Positions 8,798 through 18,594 of a stretch of 42,046 nt of DNA are shown here, piece after piece; the first letter of the stretch is position 1; each line of letters begins with the position of its first letter. The DNA is from Candidatus Treponema scatequi. GTDB lineage: Bacteria; Spirochaetota; Spirochaetia; Treponematales; Treponemataceae. Where the stretch lies: assembly GCA_018066075.1 (NCBI GenBank), contig JAGHSB010000018.1:1-42046 (forward strand). The letters are read 5' to 3'. The notes under the pieces are model-generated. The model was not told the DNA's origin, did no database searches, and saw nothing but the letters and a program-made list of their open reading frames with translations. The position numbers and the translations under genes are program-made.

Positions 8798-10228
8798 GTG
8801 AACAAAAAAGATTTCCCAAAAATCCACTTTTATGATCAGGATTTTGTAGACATTTATAACAAAACTTGGAACTGGCTCGGCGATTTCTGGCTCAATCCTA
8901 AATCGGGCGAACCTGATCCAGACGGATACTTTGTTTATCCAGAAGACAAGATGTATGTTATAAATCAGTTTGACTCAATTTTCTCATCATTCTTCCTTGT
9001 TTACTCAAACAGAAACTATCCTGCAAATCAGAATCTTGATTACCTCTACGCAAGACAGGAAAAAAACGGAGCAATCCGCTGGAAGTATGATCTTAAGAAA
9101 AACAAACCGGTTCTTGACAAGTCAAATCCAGATGGAATCGGATTACCTTTATTCGCATGGGCAGAGTTTAATCTTTATCACAAATCAGCAAACAAGAGAC
9201 GCGTAAAAGAAGTAGTTCCAGTTTTGCAGAAATACATCGAATGGATCGACGCAAACTTCAAAAAGCCAAACGGCCTTTATGCAGTTCCACATGTAGCAAC
9301 AGGAATGACAAACTCGCCTCGCGATAAAGCATTCTACCCTGTAGACTTCAATGCCGCTATGGCAATCAATGCAACACACATGGCTGCCCTCGGCGACATT
9401 CTCAACGATAAAGAATTGAGTTTCCAGTACAAAAAAATGTACTTCTCACTCAAGACAAAAATCAACTCAATGATGTGGAATCCAAAAACAGGTTTCTATC
9501 ATGACCTCGATAAATCAGAAAACATTTTGCCGCAAAAAACTATCGCAGGTTTCTGGCCGCTTCTCGCAGAAATTCCAAATGCAGATAAAGCTGACATGCT
9601 CATCGCGCATTTGTCAAATCCAAAGACATTCGGAACAGATCATCCGTTCCCATCTTTGTCTGCTGACAGCCCTGACTTTAAAGAATGTGGAGAAGGATAC
9701 AGAGGTTCTGTATTCCCGGCCCTCAACTTTATGGTTATCAAAGGCCTCGAAAAATATCAGCGCTATGATCTTGCACGCGAATGTTCTATCAGACACTTGT
9801 ATTACATTCTCGAAGGTCTTTCTCCAAACGATTCAAAAATTAAGGGAGATCTTTTCGAAGCATATTTACCTACAAAAGAAGGAAAGCCAACACTCCGCGG
9901 AAAACCAAACTTCCCTCGTGCACGCTATCTTCAGGCAGTAGGACTTTCAACAATCGCCCTCATGATTGAAAACGTTGTAGGACTTTTGATCAGTTTGCCT
10001 CGCAAGACTGTAGACTGGATTATTCCTAACCTCGAAATCATGGGCATTGAAAATCTTTCACTCAAACGCAACCTCATTACAATTTTAAGTAATAAAGGAA
10101 ACCGCGGATGGGAAATTCAGATGGAAAGTGAAAAGCTTTATTACTTTACTATCAATATTCTCGACCAGAAGAAAAAGACTTTACCTATCCCATCTGGTAA
10201 ATGTTCAATGTTGATTGATAAACTTTAA
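8798..10228 (+). CDS. Trehalase/MGH1-like (GH63/GH37 clan) alpha-glycosidase
   Basis: GTG start after SD AAGGAG; (alpha/alpha)6-type motifs YARQEKNGAIRWKYDL, MNSPRDKAFYPVDFNAAM, GYRGSVFPALNFMVIKGLEKY. Confidence 0.75.
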   Translation: MNKKDFPKIHFYDQDFVDIYNKTWNWLGDFWLNPKSGEPDPDGYFVYPEDKMYVINQFDSIFSSFFLVYSNRNYPANQNLDYLYARQEKNGAIRWKYDLKKNKPVLDKSNPDGIGLPLFAWAEFNLYHKSANKRRVKEVVPVLQKYIEWIDANFKKPNGLYAVPHVATGMTNSPRDKAFYPVDFNAAMAINATHMAALGDILNDKELSFQYKKMYFSLKTKINSMMWNPKTGFYHDLDKSENILPQKTIAGFWPLLAEIPNADKADMLIAHLSNPKTFGTDHPFPSLSADSPDFKECGEGYRGSVFPALNFMVIKGLEKYQRYDLARECSIRHLYYILEGLSPNDSKIKGDLFEAYLPTKEGKPTLRGKPNFPRARYLQAVGLSTIALMIENVVGLLISLPRKTVDWIIPNLEIMGIENLSLKRNLITILSNKGNRGWEIQMESEKLYYFTINILDQKKKTLPIPSGKCSMLIDKL

Positions 10229-10240
10229 TAAGGATTAGCC

Positions 10241-11770
10241 ATGGCGACACCGGAAGCTGTAATTGAAATCGGGTCCATCGGAATCAGGCTTCTGGTGGCC
10301 GAGGTAAAAGATAATGACGAATGGGAAGTTATCGATTTCTCTGAGCTTCCTGTGGCACTTGGAAGAGATGTATTTACTACAGGTTCCATTTCAAGAGCCA
10401 ACCTTCTTTTAATTTTACAAATCTTACAGCGTTTCAAAGAACAGCTCGCATCATGGGCAATCACTCCGGAGCAGACGCATGTCATCGCTACAAGTGCACT
10501 GCGCGAAGCAAAAAACCCTGATCCGATTCTCGACCGAATCTTAACAAAGACAGGATTCAAAGTAAAAGTAATCGACGGTATCGAAGAAAACCGTCTCATG
10601 TATCTTGCCGTTACAAACAAAATCAAAGCGCTTTCAAGAAAGACAACAGACGAAGACGCAATCATTCTCGAAGTAGGCGGCGGTTCGACAGAAATGATGC
10701 TGATTAAAAAGGGAAAAATGGCCGGCGCACATTCCCTCAAAATCGGAACAATCAGAATCGAACAGAACTTAAATCTCTCAGTCGCAACAACAGACGACAT
10801 CAGACGATACATTCAGCAGTTCATCTTAAACACAAAAGGCTCGCTCAACGAAGACCTCGACTTAACAACTGTAAAACAGTTCTACTCAGTCGGTGGTGAA
10901 CCGCGACTCGCTGCACTCACATACGGAAAAAAACTCTCCGATGGAATCTGGGAAATCGACCGCGAAGAATTTGAAAAGTTTGTAAAAGAAGTTCAGACAT
11001 ATTCAACAGAAGAAATCGTTGCAAAGTTCAACATCGAATTTAACGAAGCGTCCCAGCTTTACATCGGACTTTCAATTTACGAAATGTTCATTCAGCTGAC
11101 AAACGTAAATAAAATCATCGTACTTGAAACAAACATTCGTGACGGTGCAATCATCAGTAAGATTTCAAATCCATCGAGTGAACTTCAGACAGAATTCTAT
11201 TCGCAGATTACAGCTTCTGCAATTAACCTTCTCAGAAAATATCACGGCGATATGGAACACGCTCTTTATGTTCGTGACATAAGCCTCATGATTTTTGATA
11301 CATTAAAAGATGAACTTGCGCTTGATGACCGCGCGAGAATGCTTCTTGAAGTTGCATCGATTTTGCATGATATCGGAATGTTCATCAGACTTGGTGATCA
11401 TCAGAAACACAGTGAATATATCATTCAGAACTCTGAAATCTTTGGACTCAGAAAAAATGAAAACACGATCGTTTCACAGATTTCACGCTATCATAGAGGA
11501 TCAATTTTACCGCAGGACGACGAACACTTTGCAATGCTTCCTCGCGGCGACAGAATGATAATTTTAAAACTCACTTCAATTTTGAGAATCGCAGATGCGC
11601 TTGACCGTGCACACTCACAGAAACTTAAAAATCTTTTCATCTCAAAACAGAACGACACACTCTTTATTACATCAAGAACAAAACACAACATCGTCCTTGA
11701 AAAACAGGCGCTTGCTGAAAAATCAAATATGTTTGAATACGTTTTCGGATACAGGATCATTTTGTCGTAA
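10241..11770 (+). CDS. ppx: Ppx/GppA family exopolyphosphatase with C-terminal HD-like domain
   Basis: IEIGSIGIRLLVAEV, VIATSALREAKN, LEVGGGSTEMMLI, HDIGMFI. Confidence 0.93.
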   Translation: MATPEAVIEIGSIGIRLLVAEVKDNDEWEVIDFSELPVALGRDVFTTGSISRANLLLILQILQRFKEQLASWAITPEQTHVIATSALREAKNPDPILDRILTKTGFKVKVIDGIEENRLMYLAVTNKIKALSRKTTDEDAIILEVGGGSTEMMLIKKGKMAGAHSLKIGTIRIEQNLNLSVATTDDIRRYIQQFILNTKGSLNEDLDLTTVKQFYSVGGEPRLAALTYGKKLSDGIWEIDREEFEKFVKEVQTYSTEEIVAKFNIEFNEASQLYIGLSIYEMFIQLTNVNKIIVLETNIRDGAIISKISNPSSELQTEFYSQITASAINLLRKYHGDMEHALYVRDISLMIFDTLKDELALDDRARMLLEVASILHDIGMFIRLGDHQKHSEYIIQNSEIFGLRKNENTIVSQISRYHRGSILPQDDEHFAMLPRGDRMIILKLTSILRIADALDRAHSQKLKNLFISKQNDTLFITSRTKHNIVLEKQALAEKSNMFEYVFGYRIILS

Positions 11771-11808
11771 CCGAAATCAATTGAAATACCCGGCAATCGG
11801 AGGAAACA

Positions 11809-13929
11809 ATGCAGAAGAATTTATTTTTTAACAGAGAACTTTCCTGGATAGAATTTAATAACCGCGTTTTATTTGAAGCATGCAGAAAAGACATTCCGCT
11901 TCTCGAACGCGTGCAGTTTCTTTCAATTGTTACAAGCAACTTCAATGAATTTTTCCAGGTTCGAGTTGCTTCGATTAAACGTGCTCAGAAAATTGATAAC
12001 CGTAAAAAAGATATTTCAGGATATACTCCTTCGGCACTTTTAAAACAGATTTCTGTTCGTGCACATGAAGTAGTAAATCAGAAAAATGAAGTTTTGCAGA
12101 AAGAAATATTCCCGCTTCTCGAAAAAGAAGGATATGTTTATGTAAAGCCTGACAAAATGACTCAGGAACAGAAAGTTTTCTGCCAGAAAGATTTTAACGA
12201 CAACATTCTTCCACTTTTGACTCCGCTCAGAACTGATACAGAAACATTCCCGCTCATTTCAAATTTGCAGTATCACGCTGCATTCCTTTTGAAACCGATG
12301 GCCGGAATCACTCCGATGAACAAAGAGTTTTTCATCAAAGACGGAAAACAGGCAATCGCTTTCGTTCAGATACCAAGTGGAATCAACCGCCTCATCTGGC
12401 TTCCGACAAAATCAAAGACAAAGCAGTTTACTTTGATTGACAACCTCATTCTCGAATACGGAACAAATCTCTTTCCGGGATTTGAAGTTAAAGAATCAAT
12501 GCTCTTTAATGTAATTCGTGATGCAGACTTTGCAGTTGATGAAGAGTCGGGGAACAACTTTATCGAAGCGATGGAAGAAGTTTTAATCAAAAGACAGTCT
12601 TCATTTGCCGTAAGATTAAACTGCAACAATTCAAGTGCGACAATCAAAAAGTTTTTGATGAAAAATCTCGAACTCGAACCTGATGATGTTTACGAATGCG
12701 ACCAGCTTATCGATCCGGGCTGTCTTTTGGAAATCGGAAAACTTGAAGAAACTTCAAAATATAAATTTGAAAGCTGGGAACATTTTTACTCAAAGAGTTT
12801 GCCAGAAGACGAACCATATTGGGATGTGTTAAAACAGAAAGACGTTCTTTTGCACGTTCCATACGAAAGTTATAATCCGGTCGTAAAATTTATTACAGAC
12901 GCCGCAGAAGATCCTGCTGTCATCGCAATTAAAATGACTCTTTACAGAACCGGAAATGACTCACCGATTATTTCTGCACTCAAAAAAGCTGCACAGAACG
13001 GCAAGCAGGTTACAGTACTCGTGGAACTTAAGGCGCGTTTTGACGAAGAGCGTAATATTGCATGGGCAAACGAACTTGAGCGTGCAGGCGTTATCGTAAT
13101 TCAGGGAATCGTAAACTTAAAAGTTCATGCAAAAATTTTAATGGTAATCAGAAAAGAAGATAACTCAATCAAACGATATGTTCATCTTTCAACTGGTAAC
13201 TACAATCCAAAGACTGCAAGACTTTACAGTGACCTTTCGCTTTTTACTTCGAACAGTTTGATTGCAAACGATGCAACAACTTTCTTTAACATCGTAACAG
13301 GCTATTCTGCACTTCAGTCAATGAAAGTCTTGAGCATGGCACCTGTAAACTTAAAGTCAAATATTCTTGCAATGATTCAACGAGAGATTCGTCTTTCTTC
13401 TCCTGCAAACCCGGGAATGATCATCGCAAAAATGAACTCGCTTACTCACGAAGAAGTAATCAACGCTTTGTACGACGCAAGCCGTGCCGGTGTAAAAGTT
13501 ATGCTCAACATCCGCGGAATCTGTATGCTCGTTCCTGGCGTTAAAGGAATGAGTGAAAAAATTCAGGTCATCTCAATCGTTGACCGCTATCTAGAACACG
13601 AACGAGTTTTCTATTTTAAGAATGCAGGTCAGTCAGAAATTTATCTTTCTAGTGCAGACTGGATGGATAGAAATCTTGACCGCCGAATCGAATTAATGTT
13701 CCCGGTTCTCGAACAGGACATCTTTGACGAAATTAAAGAAACACTCGATACATATTTCAAATCAAACATCAACGCACATCAGCTCAGAAGCGATGGTGTC
13801 TGGATTGCCCGCCGTCAGGTAACAGGAACTGAAAGCATCCGCGCTCAGGAAGTCCTCTACAAAAAATACAAAAAGATTTCCGACAAAAAGAAAGGACCGA
13901 AGATTCAGTTCAAAGTAAGAAGAAAATAA
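11809..13929 (+). CDS. ppk1: Polyphosphate kinase 1
   Basis: FFNRELSWIEFNNRVL, TLYRTGNDSPIISALKKAAQNGKQVTVLVELKARFDEERNI, HLSTGNYNPKTARLYSDLSLFT, DWMDRNLDRRIE. Confidence 0.98.
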   Translation: MQKNLFFNRELSWIEFNNRVLFEACRKDIPLLERVQFLSIVTSNFNEFFQVRVASIKRAQKIDNRKKDISGYTPSALLKQISVRAHEVVNQKNEVLQKEIFPLLEKEGYVYVKPDKMTQEQKVFCQKDFNDNILPLLTPLRTDTETFPLISNLQYHAAFLLKPMAGITPMNKEFFIKDGKQAIAFVQIPSGINRLIWLPTKSKTKQFTLIDNLILEYGTNLFPGFEVKESMLFNVIRDADFAVDEESGNNFIEAMEEVLIKRQSSFAVRLNCNNSSATIKKFLMKNLELEPDDVYECDQLIDPGCLLEIGKLEETSKYKFESWEHFYSKSLPEDEPYWDVLKQKDVLLHVPYESYNPVVKFITDAAEDPAVIAIKMTLYRTGNDSPIISALKKAAQNGKQVTVLVELKARFDEERNIAWANELERAGVIVIQGIVNLKVHAKILMVIRKEDNSIKRYVHLSTGNYNPKTARLYSDLSLFTSNSLIANDATTFFNIVTGYSALQSMKVLSMAPVNLKSNILAMIQREIRLSSPANPGMIIAKMNSLTHEEVINALYDASRAGVKVMLNIRGICMLVPGVKGMSEKIQVISIVDRYLEHERVFYFKNAGQSEIYLSSADWMDRNLDRRIELMFPVLEQDIFDEIKETLDTYFKSNINAHQLRSDGVWIARRQVTGTESIRAQEVLYKKYKKISDKKKGPKIQFKVRRK

Positions 13930-13983
13930 CAGCTTTATTCCAAAGATTTAATTGATTTCAATTCGTATATCCGGGAGTCTGAA

Positions 13984-15594
13984 ATGATTTTAAATTATGT
14001 TTTAAATGGAACTTGTAAAACCGCAGTCTCTTCTAATGAAGATGTCAAAATTATTGAAAAGAAAAGCGGAAACCGTTTTGTTGTTGAAGTAAAAGCATTA
14101 AATGATATCGTTTTGATTTCTGCAACAGCCGATAAACCTGTATCATTTACAAAAACAGATTTATTTTTCTTAAACGGATACCAGTCGTGGACAGACACAT
14201 TTGAATACCATTACTCTGATAAAATGCTTGATAACAACAGCATTCCACTTTATGTAAAGAAAAAATATGCACTTCACAAATATGGAGACAGCACATTTCA
14301 TAAATACAATAAAAATGTTTTACACGGATGTGATGTTGCTTACCTCAAAGGAAACGAAACACATTTCATCGGAAACTTAAATTACAAGACAGCTTACCTC
14401 TTTATCGAATATCACAAGAAAAACAACAAACTCGTTTTACTTTCAGACCTCGCAAAAATTCCACTTAAGAAAAACAAATCAATTTCTGCATTCGATTACA
14501 TTTTTAACACAGACATCGAAAAAGGAAAGAAAGAATATTTTTCTCATTTTGAAAAAACAAAAGCAAAAAAAATAATCGGATACACAAGCTGGTACAATTA
14601 CTACCAGGACATCAACGAAGAAAAGATTTTGAATGTTCTAGATACAATTTCAAAACCTTTCGAACTTTTCCAGATTGATGACGGCTTTGAACCGTTTGTC
14701 GGTGACTGGCTTACTGTCGACAAAAAGAAATTTCCAAACGGATTAAAACCAATCGTTGATAAAATTCATTCCAAAAAAATGAAGGCTGGAATCTGGCTTG
14801 CACCTTTTGCAGTTGAAACAAACTCTGACACTTTCAATAATCATAAGGACTGGCTCTGCTGTGATAAAAAAGGAAACCCTGTAAAAGTCGGCGGCAACTG
14901 GAGCTTTTTCTATGCACTCGATTTGAGTAAACCTGCTGCAGTTAATTATGTAAAAGAAACTTTGAAATATTACAAAGATCTCGGTTTTGATTTTTTCAAA
15001 CTTGACTTTCTATATGCTGCAACTGTTACAGAGCACGAAGGTTTCAGCCGAGCTCAGTTTGCACAGAAAGCTTACAAACTTTTAAGGGATGAACTGAAAG
15101 GAAAACTAATCCTCGGATGCGGAGCTGTAGTTTCAAACTGTTTCGGTCTTTTTGAATATTTGAGAATCGGCCCTGATGTTTCTTTGAAATTTGATGACGT
15201 TTGGTACATGCGAAAACTCATGCGTGAAAGACTTTCAACAAAAGTAACATTAAGAAACACAATGTACCGCCACTTCTTTGACCACAACGTCTTCTTAAAC
15301 GACCCCGATGTCTTTCTCCTCCGCGACGACAACATCGAATTAAACGAAAAACAGCGCGAAGCCCTTACCACAATCAACGCCCTCTTCGGCAGCGTTCTCA
15401 TGACAAGCGACAACCCAAAAACCTACGACGCACATAAACAGTCCCTCCTGACCAAAGCCATAGACCTCTTCAAAAACGCCACCGTCCTCTCCGTCACCAC
15501 CGGCCAAAACAACATCACCGTAACCTACAATTGCCACGGAACTGAAGAGACTTTTGTATACAATGTGAAAACTGGTTGTCTGAGTTATATGTAA
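13984..15594 (+). CDS. GH36-like alpha-galactosidase
   Basis: FFLNGYQSWTDT, GYTSWYNYYQDI, FQIDDGFEPFVGDW, AGIWLAPFAVE, DFFKLDFLYAA, GCGAVVSNCFG. Confidence 0.87.
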   Translation: MILNYVLNGTCKTAVSSNEDVKIIEKKSGNRFVVEVKALNDIVLISATADKPVSFTKTDLFFLNGYQSWTDTFEYHYSDKMLDNNSIPLYVKKKYALHKYGDSTFHKYNKNVLHGCDVAYLKGNETHFIGNLNYKTAYLFIEYHKKNNKLVLLSDLAKIPLKKNKSISAFDYIFNTDIEKGKKEYFSHFEKTKAKKIIGYTSWYNYYQDINEEKILNVLDTISKPFELFQIDDGFEPFVGDWLTVDKKKFPNGLKPIVDKIHSKKMKAGIWLAPFAVETNSDTFNNHKDWLCCDKKGNPVKVGGNWSFFYALDLSKPAAVNYVKETLKYYKDLGFDFFKLDFLYAATVTEHEGFSRAQFAQKAYKLLRDELKGKLILGCGAVVSNCFGLFEYLRIGPDVSLKFDDVWYMRKLMRERLSTKVTLRNTMYRHFFDHNVFLNDPDVFLLRDDNIELNEKQREALTTINALFGSVLMTSDNPKTYDAHKQSLLTKAIDLFKNATVLSVTTGQNNITVTYNCHGTEETFVYNVKTGCLSYM

Positions 15595-15599
15595 ATTTT

Positions 15600-15711
15600 G
15601 ACACAGATTAATACTGATTAACACAGATTTTTAAAATTAGGTGTTCACAAACAAATATCACTTCCAAAACATCATCTGCGTTAATCCTCGTAAATCTGCG
15701 TTATCTGCGTC
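15600..15711. repeat. Intergenic inverted-repeat element made of iterated ~10-bp CRCAGATTAA units
   Basis: Left arm GACACAGATTAATACTGATTAACACAGAT (15600-15628); right arm ATCTGCGTTAATCCTCGTAAATCTGCGTTATCTGCGTC (15674-15711) is its imperfect reverse complement. Confidence 0.8.
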
Positions 15712-15800
15712 TATTTATCTAACCCTTTTCAATTGACCCGCCTTCATCGAAAAATTCCACAAAACACAAACCACATGCTATAATATTTCCGAGGTGAAAA

Positions 15801-16502
15801 ATGACATTAGCATTAACAATTCTTATTCCATCGATCATTGGACTTATTCTTCAGGGAACATTCATTGCGGTTGAGCATAAAGAAAAATATGTACCGGCTG
15901 TGATTTTGAAAGGTACAGCTTCGGTTGTATTCTGTATTCTTGGATATCTGGGATATTCAACACATCTTCTCGAAGGATGTGATTCAAGTTTACCGAAGTT
16001 TGTTTTCATGGGACTTCTTTTTGGTGCACTTGGTGACATACTTTTGAACCTCCGCTTTGTATTTGAAAAAATCGGTCAGAAAATATTTCTTGCAGGAATC
16101 GCCGCATTTTTAACAGGACATATTTTGTATCTCATTGCACTCATTCCGCTTTCTGATTCACTTTTGATTTCAATCATCTGCGGCGTCGTAGTTGCAGCAG
16201 TTATTCTTACAATCATTTTCAAAAGCTTTGAATTGAAACCTGCATTTAAGATTTTTGGAATTGTTTACATCGGCGCAGTTGTATTGATGACAGCAATCGC
16301 AATCGGAAACTGCATCACAAGCGGATTTGAGAAATCTTCAGTAATTTACGCAATTGGTGCACTTTTATTTACAGTGAGCGATGTAGTTTTGATTTTCAAC
16401 ACATTCGGACCGACAACAAAGTTCAGCTTGAGAATTACAAACCTTACTCTCTACTACTTCGGACAGCTTTTCATCGCATCTTGTCTTTTCTTCTGCCGCT
16501 AG
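15801..16502 (+). CDS. Lysoplasmalogenase (YhhN/TMEM86 family) integral membrane protein
   Basis: Multi-TM with FGALGDILLNLRF, LTGHILYLIAL, FTVSDVVLIFN. Confidence 0.82.
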   Translation: MTLALTILIPSIIGLILQGTFIAVEHKEKYVPAVILKGTASVVFCILGYLGYSTHLLEGCDSSLPKFVFMGLLFGALGDILLNLRFVFEKIGQKIFLAGIAAFLTGHILYLIALIPLSDSLLISIICGVVVAAVILTIIFKSFELKPAFKIFGIVYIGAVVLMTAIAIGNCITSGFEKSSVIYAIGALLFTVSDVVLIFNTFGPTTKFSLRITNLTLYYFGQLFIASCLFFCR

Positions 16503-16506
16503 CAAA

Positions 16507-17670
16507 ATGAAAATACTTCTCGCACCGGATTCATTCAAAGGAAGTCTCTCGGCTCAAGACTTTTGCACATCATTTCAAAAAGGTGCTGCAAAAGTCAGAG
16601 ACGATGTTACTTTCGATTTTCTTCCTGTAGCTGATGGCGGAGAGGGAACTTTGCAATGCCTTCTTTCTGCGATGCAGGGCTCAATCGAAAAATGCACCGT
16701 AAAAAATTCTCTTTACGAAGATGTTGAAGCCCTTGTCGGATTTTTTGAAAACAAAAAGACTGCAGTAATTGAAGCAGCTTATGCAAACGGGCTTCCGCAG
16801 ATCAAGGGAAGAGAAAACCCTGAAGTGACGACTACTTTTGGTGTCGGACAGATGATTGATTTTGCAATTGAAAAAGGTGTCGAGAAAATTATTCTTACAC
16901 TCGGTGGAAGTTCTACAAATGACTGCGGGCTTGGAATGCTTTCTGCTCTCGGCGCAGTTTTTTTTAATAAAGAAAACAAACCTTTCGTTCCGGCAGGCGG
17001 CACGCTTTCTGACATCACAAAAATCGATTTAACAAAACTTCACGACCGCATCAAAAACATTTCATTTGTCGGAATGTGCGATGTTAAAAATCCACTCTGC
17101 GGAGAAAACGGCTGTTCGTACATCTTTGCACCGCAAAAAGGCGCAGACCCGCAAATGGTAAAACGCCTCGACTCCGGCTGCCGTCACGTCGCAGAAATCT
17201 TTTCACAAAACGACGACACATACGCGCAGCCATCAAATTCCACTAAACAAAAAACTGACTTCTCTCTCGCAGAAGGCGCAGGAGCGGCCGGTGGACTCGG
17301 GTTTGCAATTTTAGCAGGCCTCGGTGGAACTTTGCGAAGCGGAATCGATATGGTTTTAGACTTGTGCAACTTTGACGAGCGGATAAAAGACTGCGATTAC
17401 ATCGTTACGGGCGAAGGAAGCTTTGATTACCAAAGCCTCATGGGAAAAGTAATCGGCGGAATTATCGACCGCGTTGAAAAATCTCAAAAGAAAATTTCAG
17501 TTTCTGTTTTCTGCGGAAAGCTCGGACGCATCGAATCAAAACCTCAGATACTTTCGGACATCATAGAAATCAGCAAAGGCCAGGAACTTTCATACGCAAT
17601 GACACATGCAAAAGAAAATCTTGAAACTTCTGCGCAAACATGGCTCAAAAATCTTCCCTATCATACCTGA
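16507..17670 (+). CDS. Glycerate kinase (GK type 1)
   Basis: MKILLAPDSFKGSLSAQDFC, PVADGGEGTLQCLL, LGGSSTNDCGLGMLSALGA, VTGEGSFDYQSLMGKV. Confidence 0.96.
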   Translation: MKILLAPDSFKGSLSAQDFCTSFQKGAAKVRDDVTFDFLPVADGGEGTLQCLLSAMQGSIEKCTVKNSLYEDVEALVGFFENKKTAVIEAAYANGLPQIKGRENPEVTTTFGVGQMIDFAIEKGVEKIILTLGGSSTNDCGLGMLSALGAVFFNKENKPFVPAGGTLSDITKIDLTKLHDRIKNISFVGMCDVKNPLCGENGCSYIFAPQKGADPQMVKRLDSGCRHVAEIFSQNDDTYAQPSNSTKQKTDFSLAEGAGAAGGLGFAILAGLGGTLRSGIDMVLDLCNFDERIKDCDYIVTGEGSFDYQSLMGKVIGGIIDRVEKSQKKISVSVFCGKLGRIESKPQILSDIIEISKGQELSYAMTHAKENLETSAQTWLKNLPYHT

Positions 17671-17694
17671 TTTTCACTATAATATAACCAGCGT

Positions 17695-18531
17695 ATGACA
17701 AAACTTCCATCTGAAAAACTTAATCCAGTTTTAATCGCGCTCGACCTTGATGATACTCTTCTCACAAAAGATTTAACAATCGGTCCAAAGACTGTCAAAG
17801 CTCTTCAGAATTGTGCTTCTCGTGGAATTTATATCGTGCCGTGTTCTGGACGCGCAGAAAATGGTATTCTGCCGTTTGTACGTGTTTTGAATATCGCCGG
17901 AACTCAGGCCGGAAGATTTATCATTGCAATGAATGGTTCTACAATTTTTGACCTTCATAAAAGAGAAACAATATATTCAAGAAAAGTAAATGCTGATGTT
18001 CTGACTTTCGCTTACGAAGAAGCAATCAAGAGAGGCTTTGCATGTCAGGTTTACAATTCAGATACAACTTTTGCAAATGTCGACAACGAGTTTTCAAGAA
18101 TGGATGCAAAACTCTGTCACTTAAATCTCAAAGTTGTCGATGACTTTAAATCTTTTTTACAGACTGGCCACACAAAGATGCTCATTCCTGGAAAAGAAAA
18201 TGAAGTTGCAGAATTTCAGAAGTTTCTTTCAAGGGAACTCGGAGACAGGGCTGTCGTATTTACGAGCAAACCTTACTTTCTCGAAATCATGCCGCCGAAT
18301 GTAGGAAAGGGAGAAGCAATCGAATACCTTTGTCAGTATTTGCAAATTCCACTTGAAAAAGCAATGTCATTCGGCGACTCAATGAATGACGAAACTATGA
18401 TCAGAATGTGCGGTTACTCAGTCGGCATGTCAAACGGACTTAAATACATTCAGGACTGCGCAAAATTCGTAACAAGACTCTCAAACAACGAAGACGGAAT
18501 CGGCGATTTCTTGAACGAATTTGTATTTTAG
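17695..18531 (+). CDS. Cof-type HAD-IIB family phosphatase
   Basis: IALDLDDTLLTKD, VPCSGRAENG, MNGSTIFD, GDSMNDETMI. Confidence 0.95.
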   Translation: MTKLPSEKLNPVLIALDLDDTLLTKDLTIGPKTVKALQNCASRGIYIVPCSGRAENGILPFVRVLNIAGTQAGRFIIAMNGSTIFDLHKRETIYSRKVNADVLTFAYEEAIKRGFACQVYNSDTTFANVDNEFSRMDAKLCHLNLKVVDDFKSFLQTGHTKMLIPGKENEVAEFQKFLSRELGDRAVVFTSKPYFLEIMPPNVGKGEAIEYLCQYLQIPLEKAMSFGDSMNDETMIRMCGYSVGMSNGLKYIQDCAKFVTRLSNNEDGIGDFLNEFVF

Positions 18532-18594
18532 AGTACGATTTTTTTATTACTTTTTTTCCAATGTATTATACAATTTTAGTATAAGAGGTAATAA

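Noticed and set aside
15340-15624. 94-aa minus-strand ORF at the GH36 3' end
   Set aside because: Val/Gly-rich translation caused by the C-rich third positions of the plus-strand gene.
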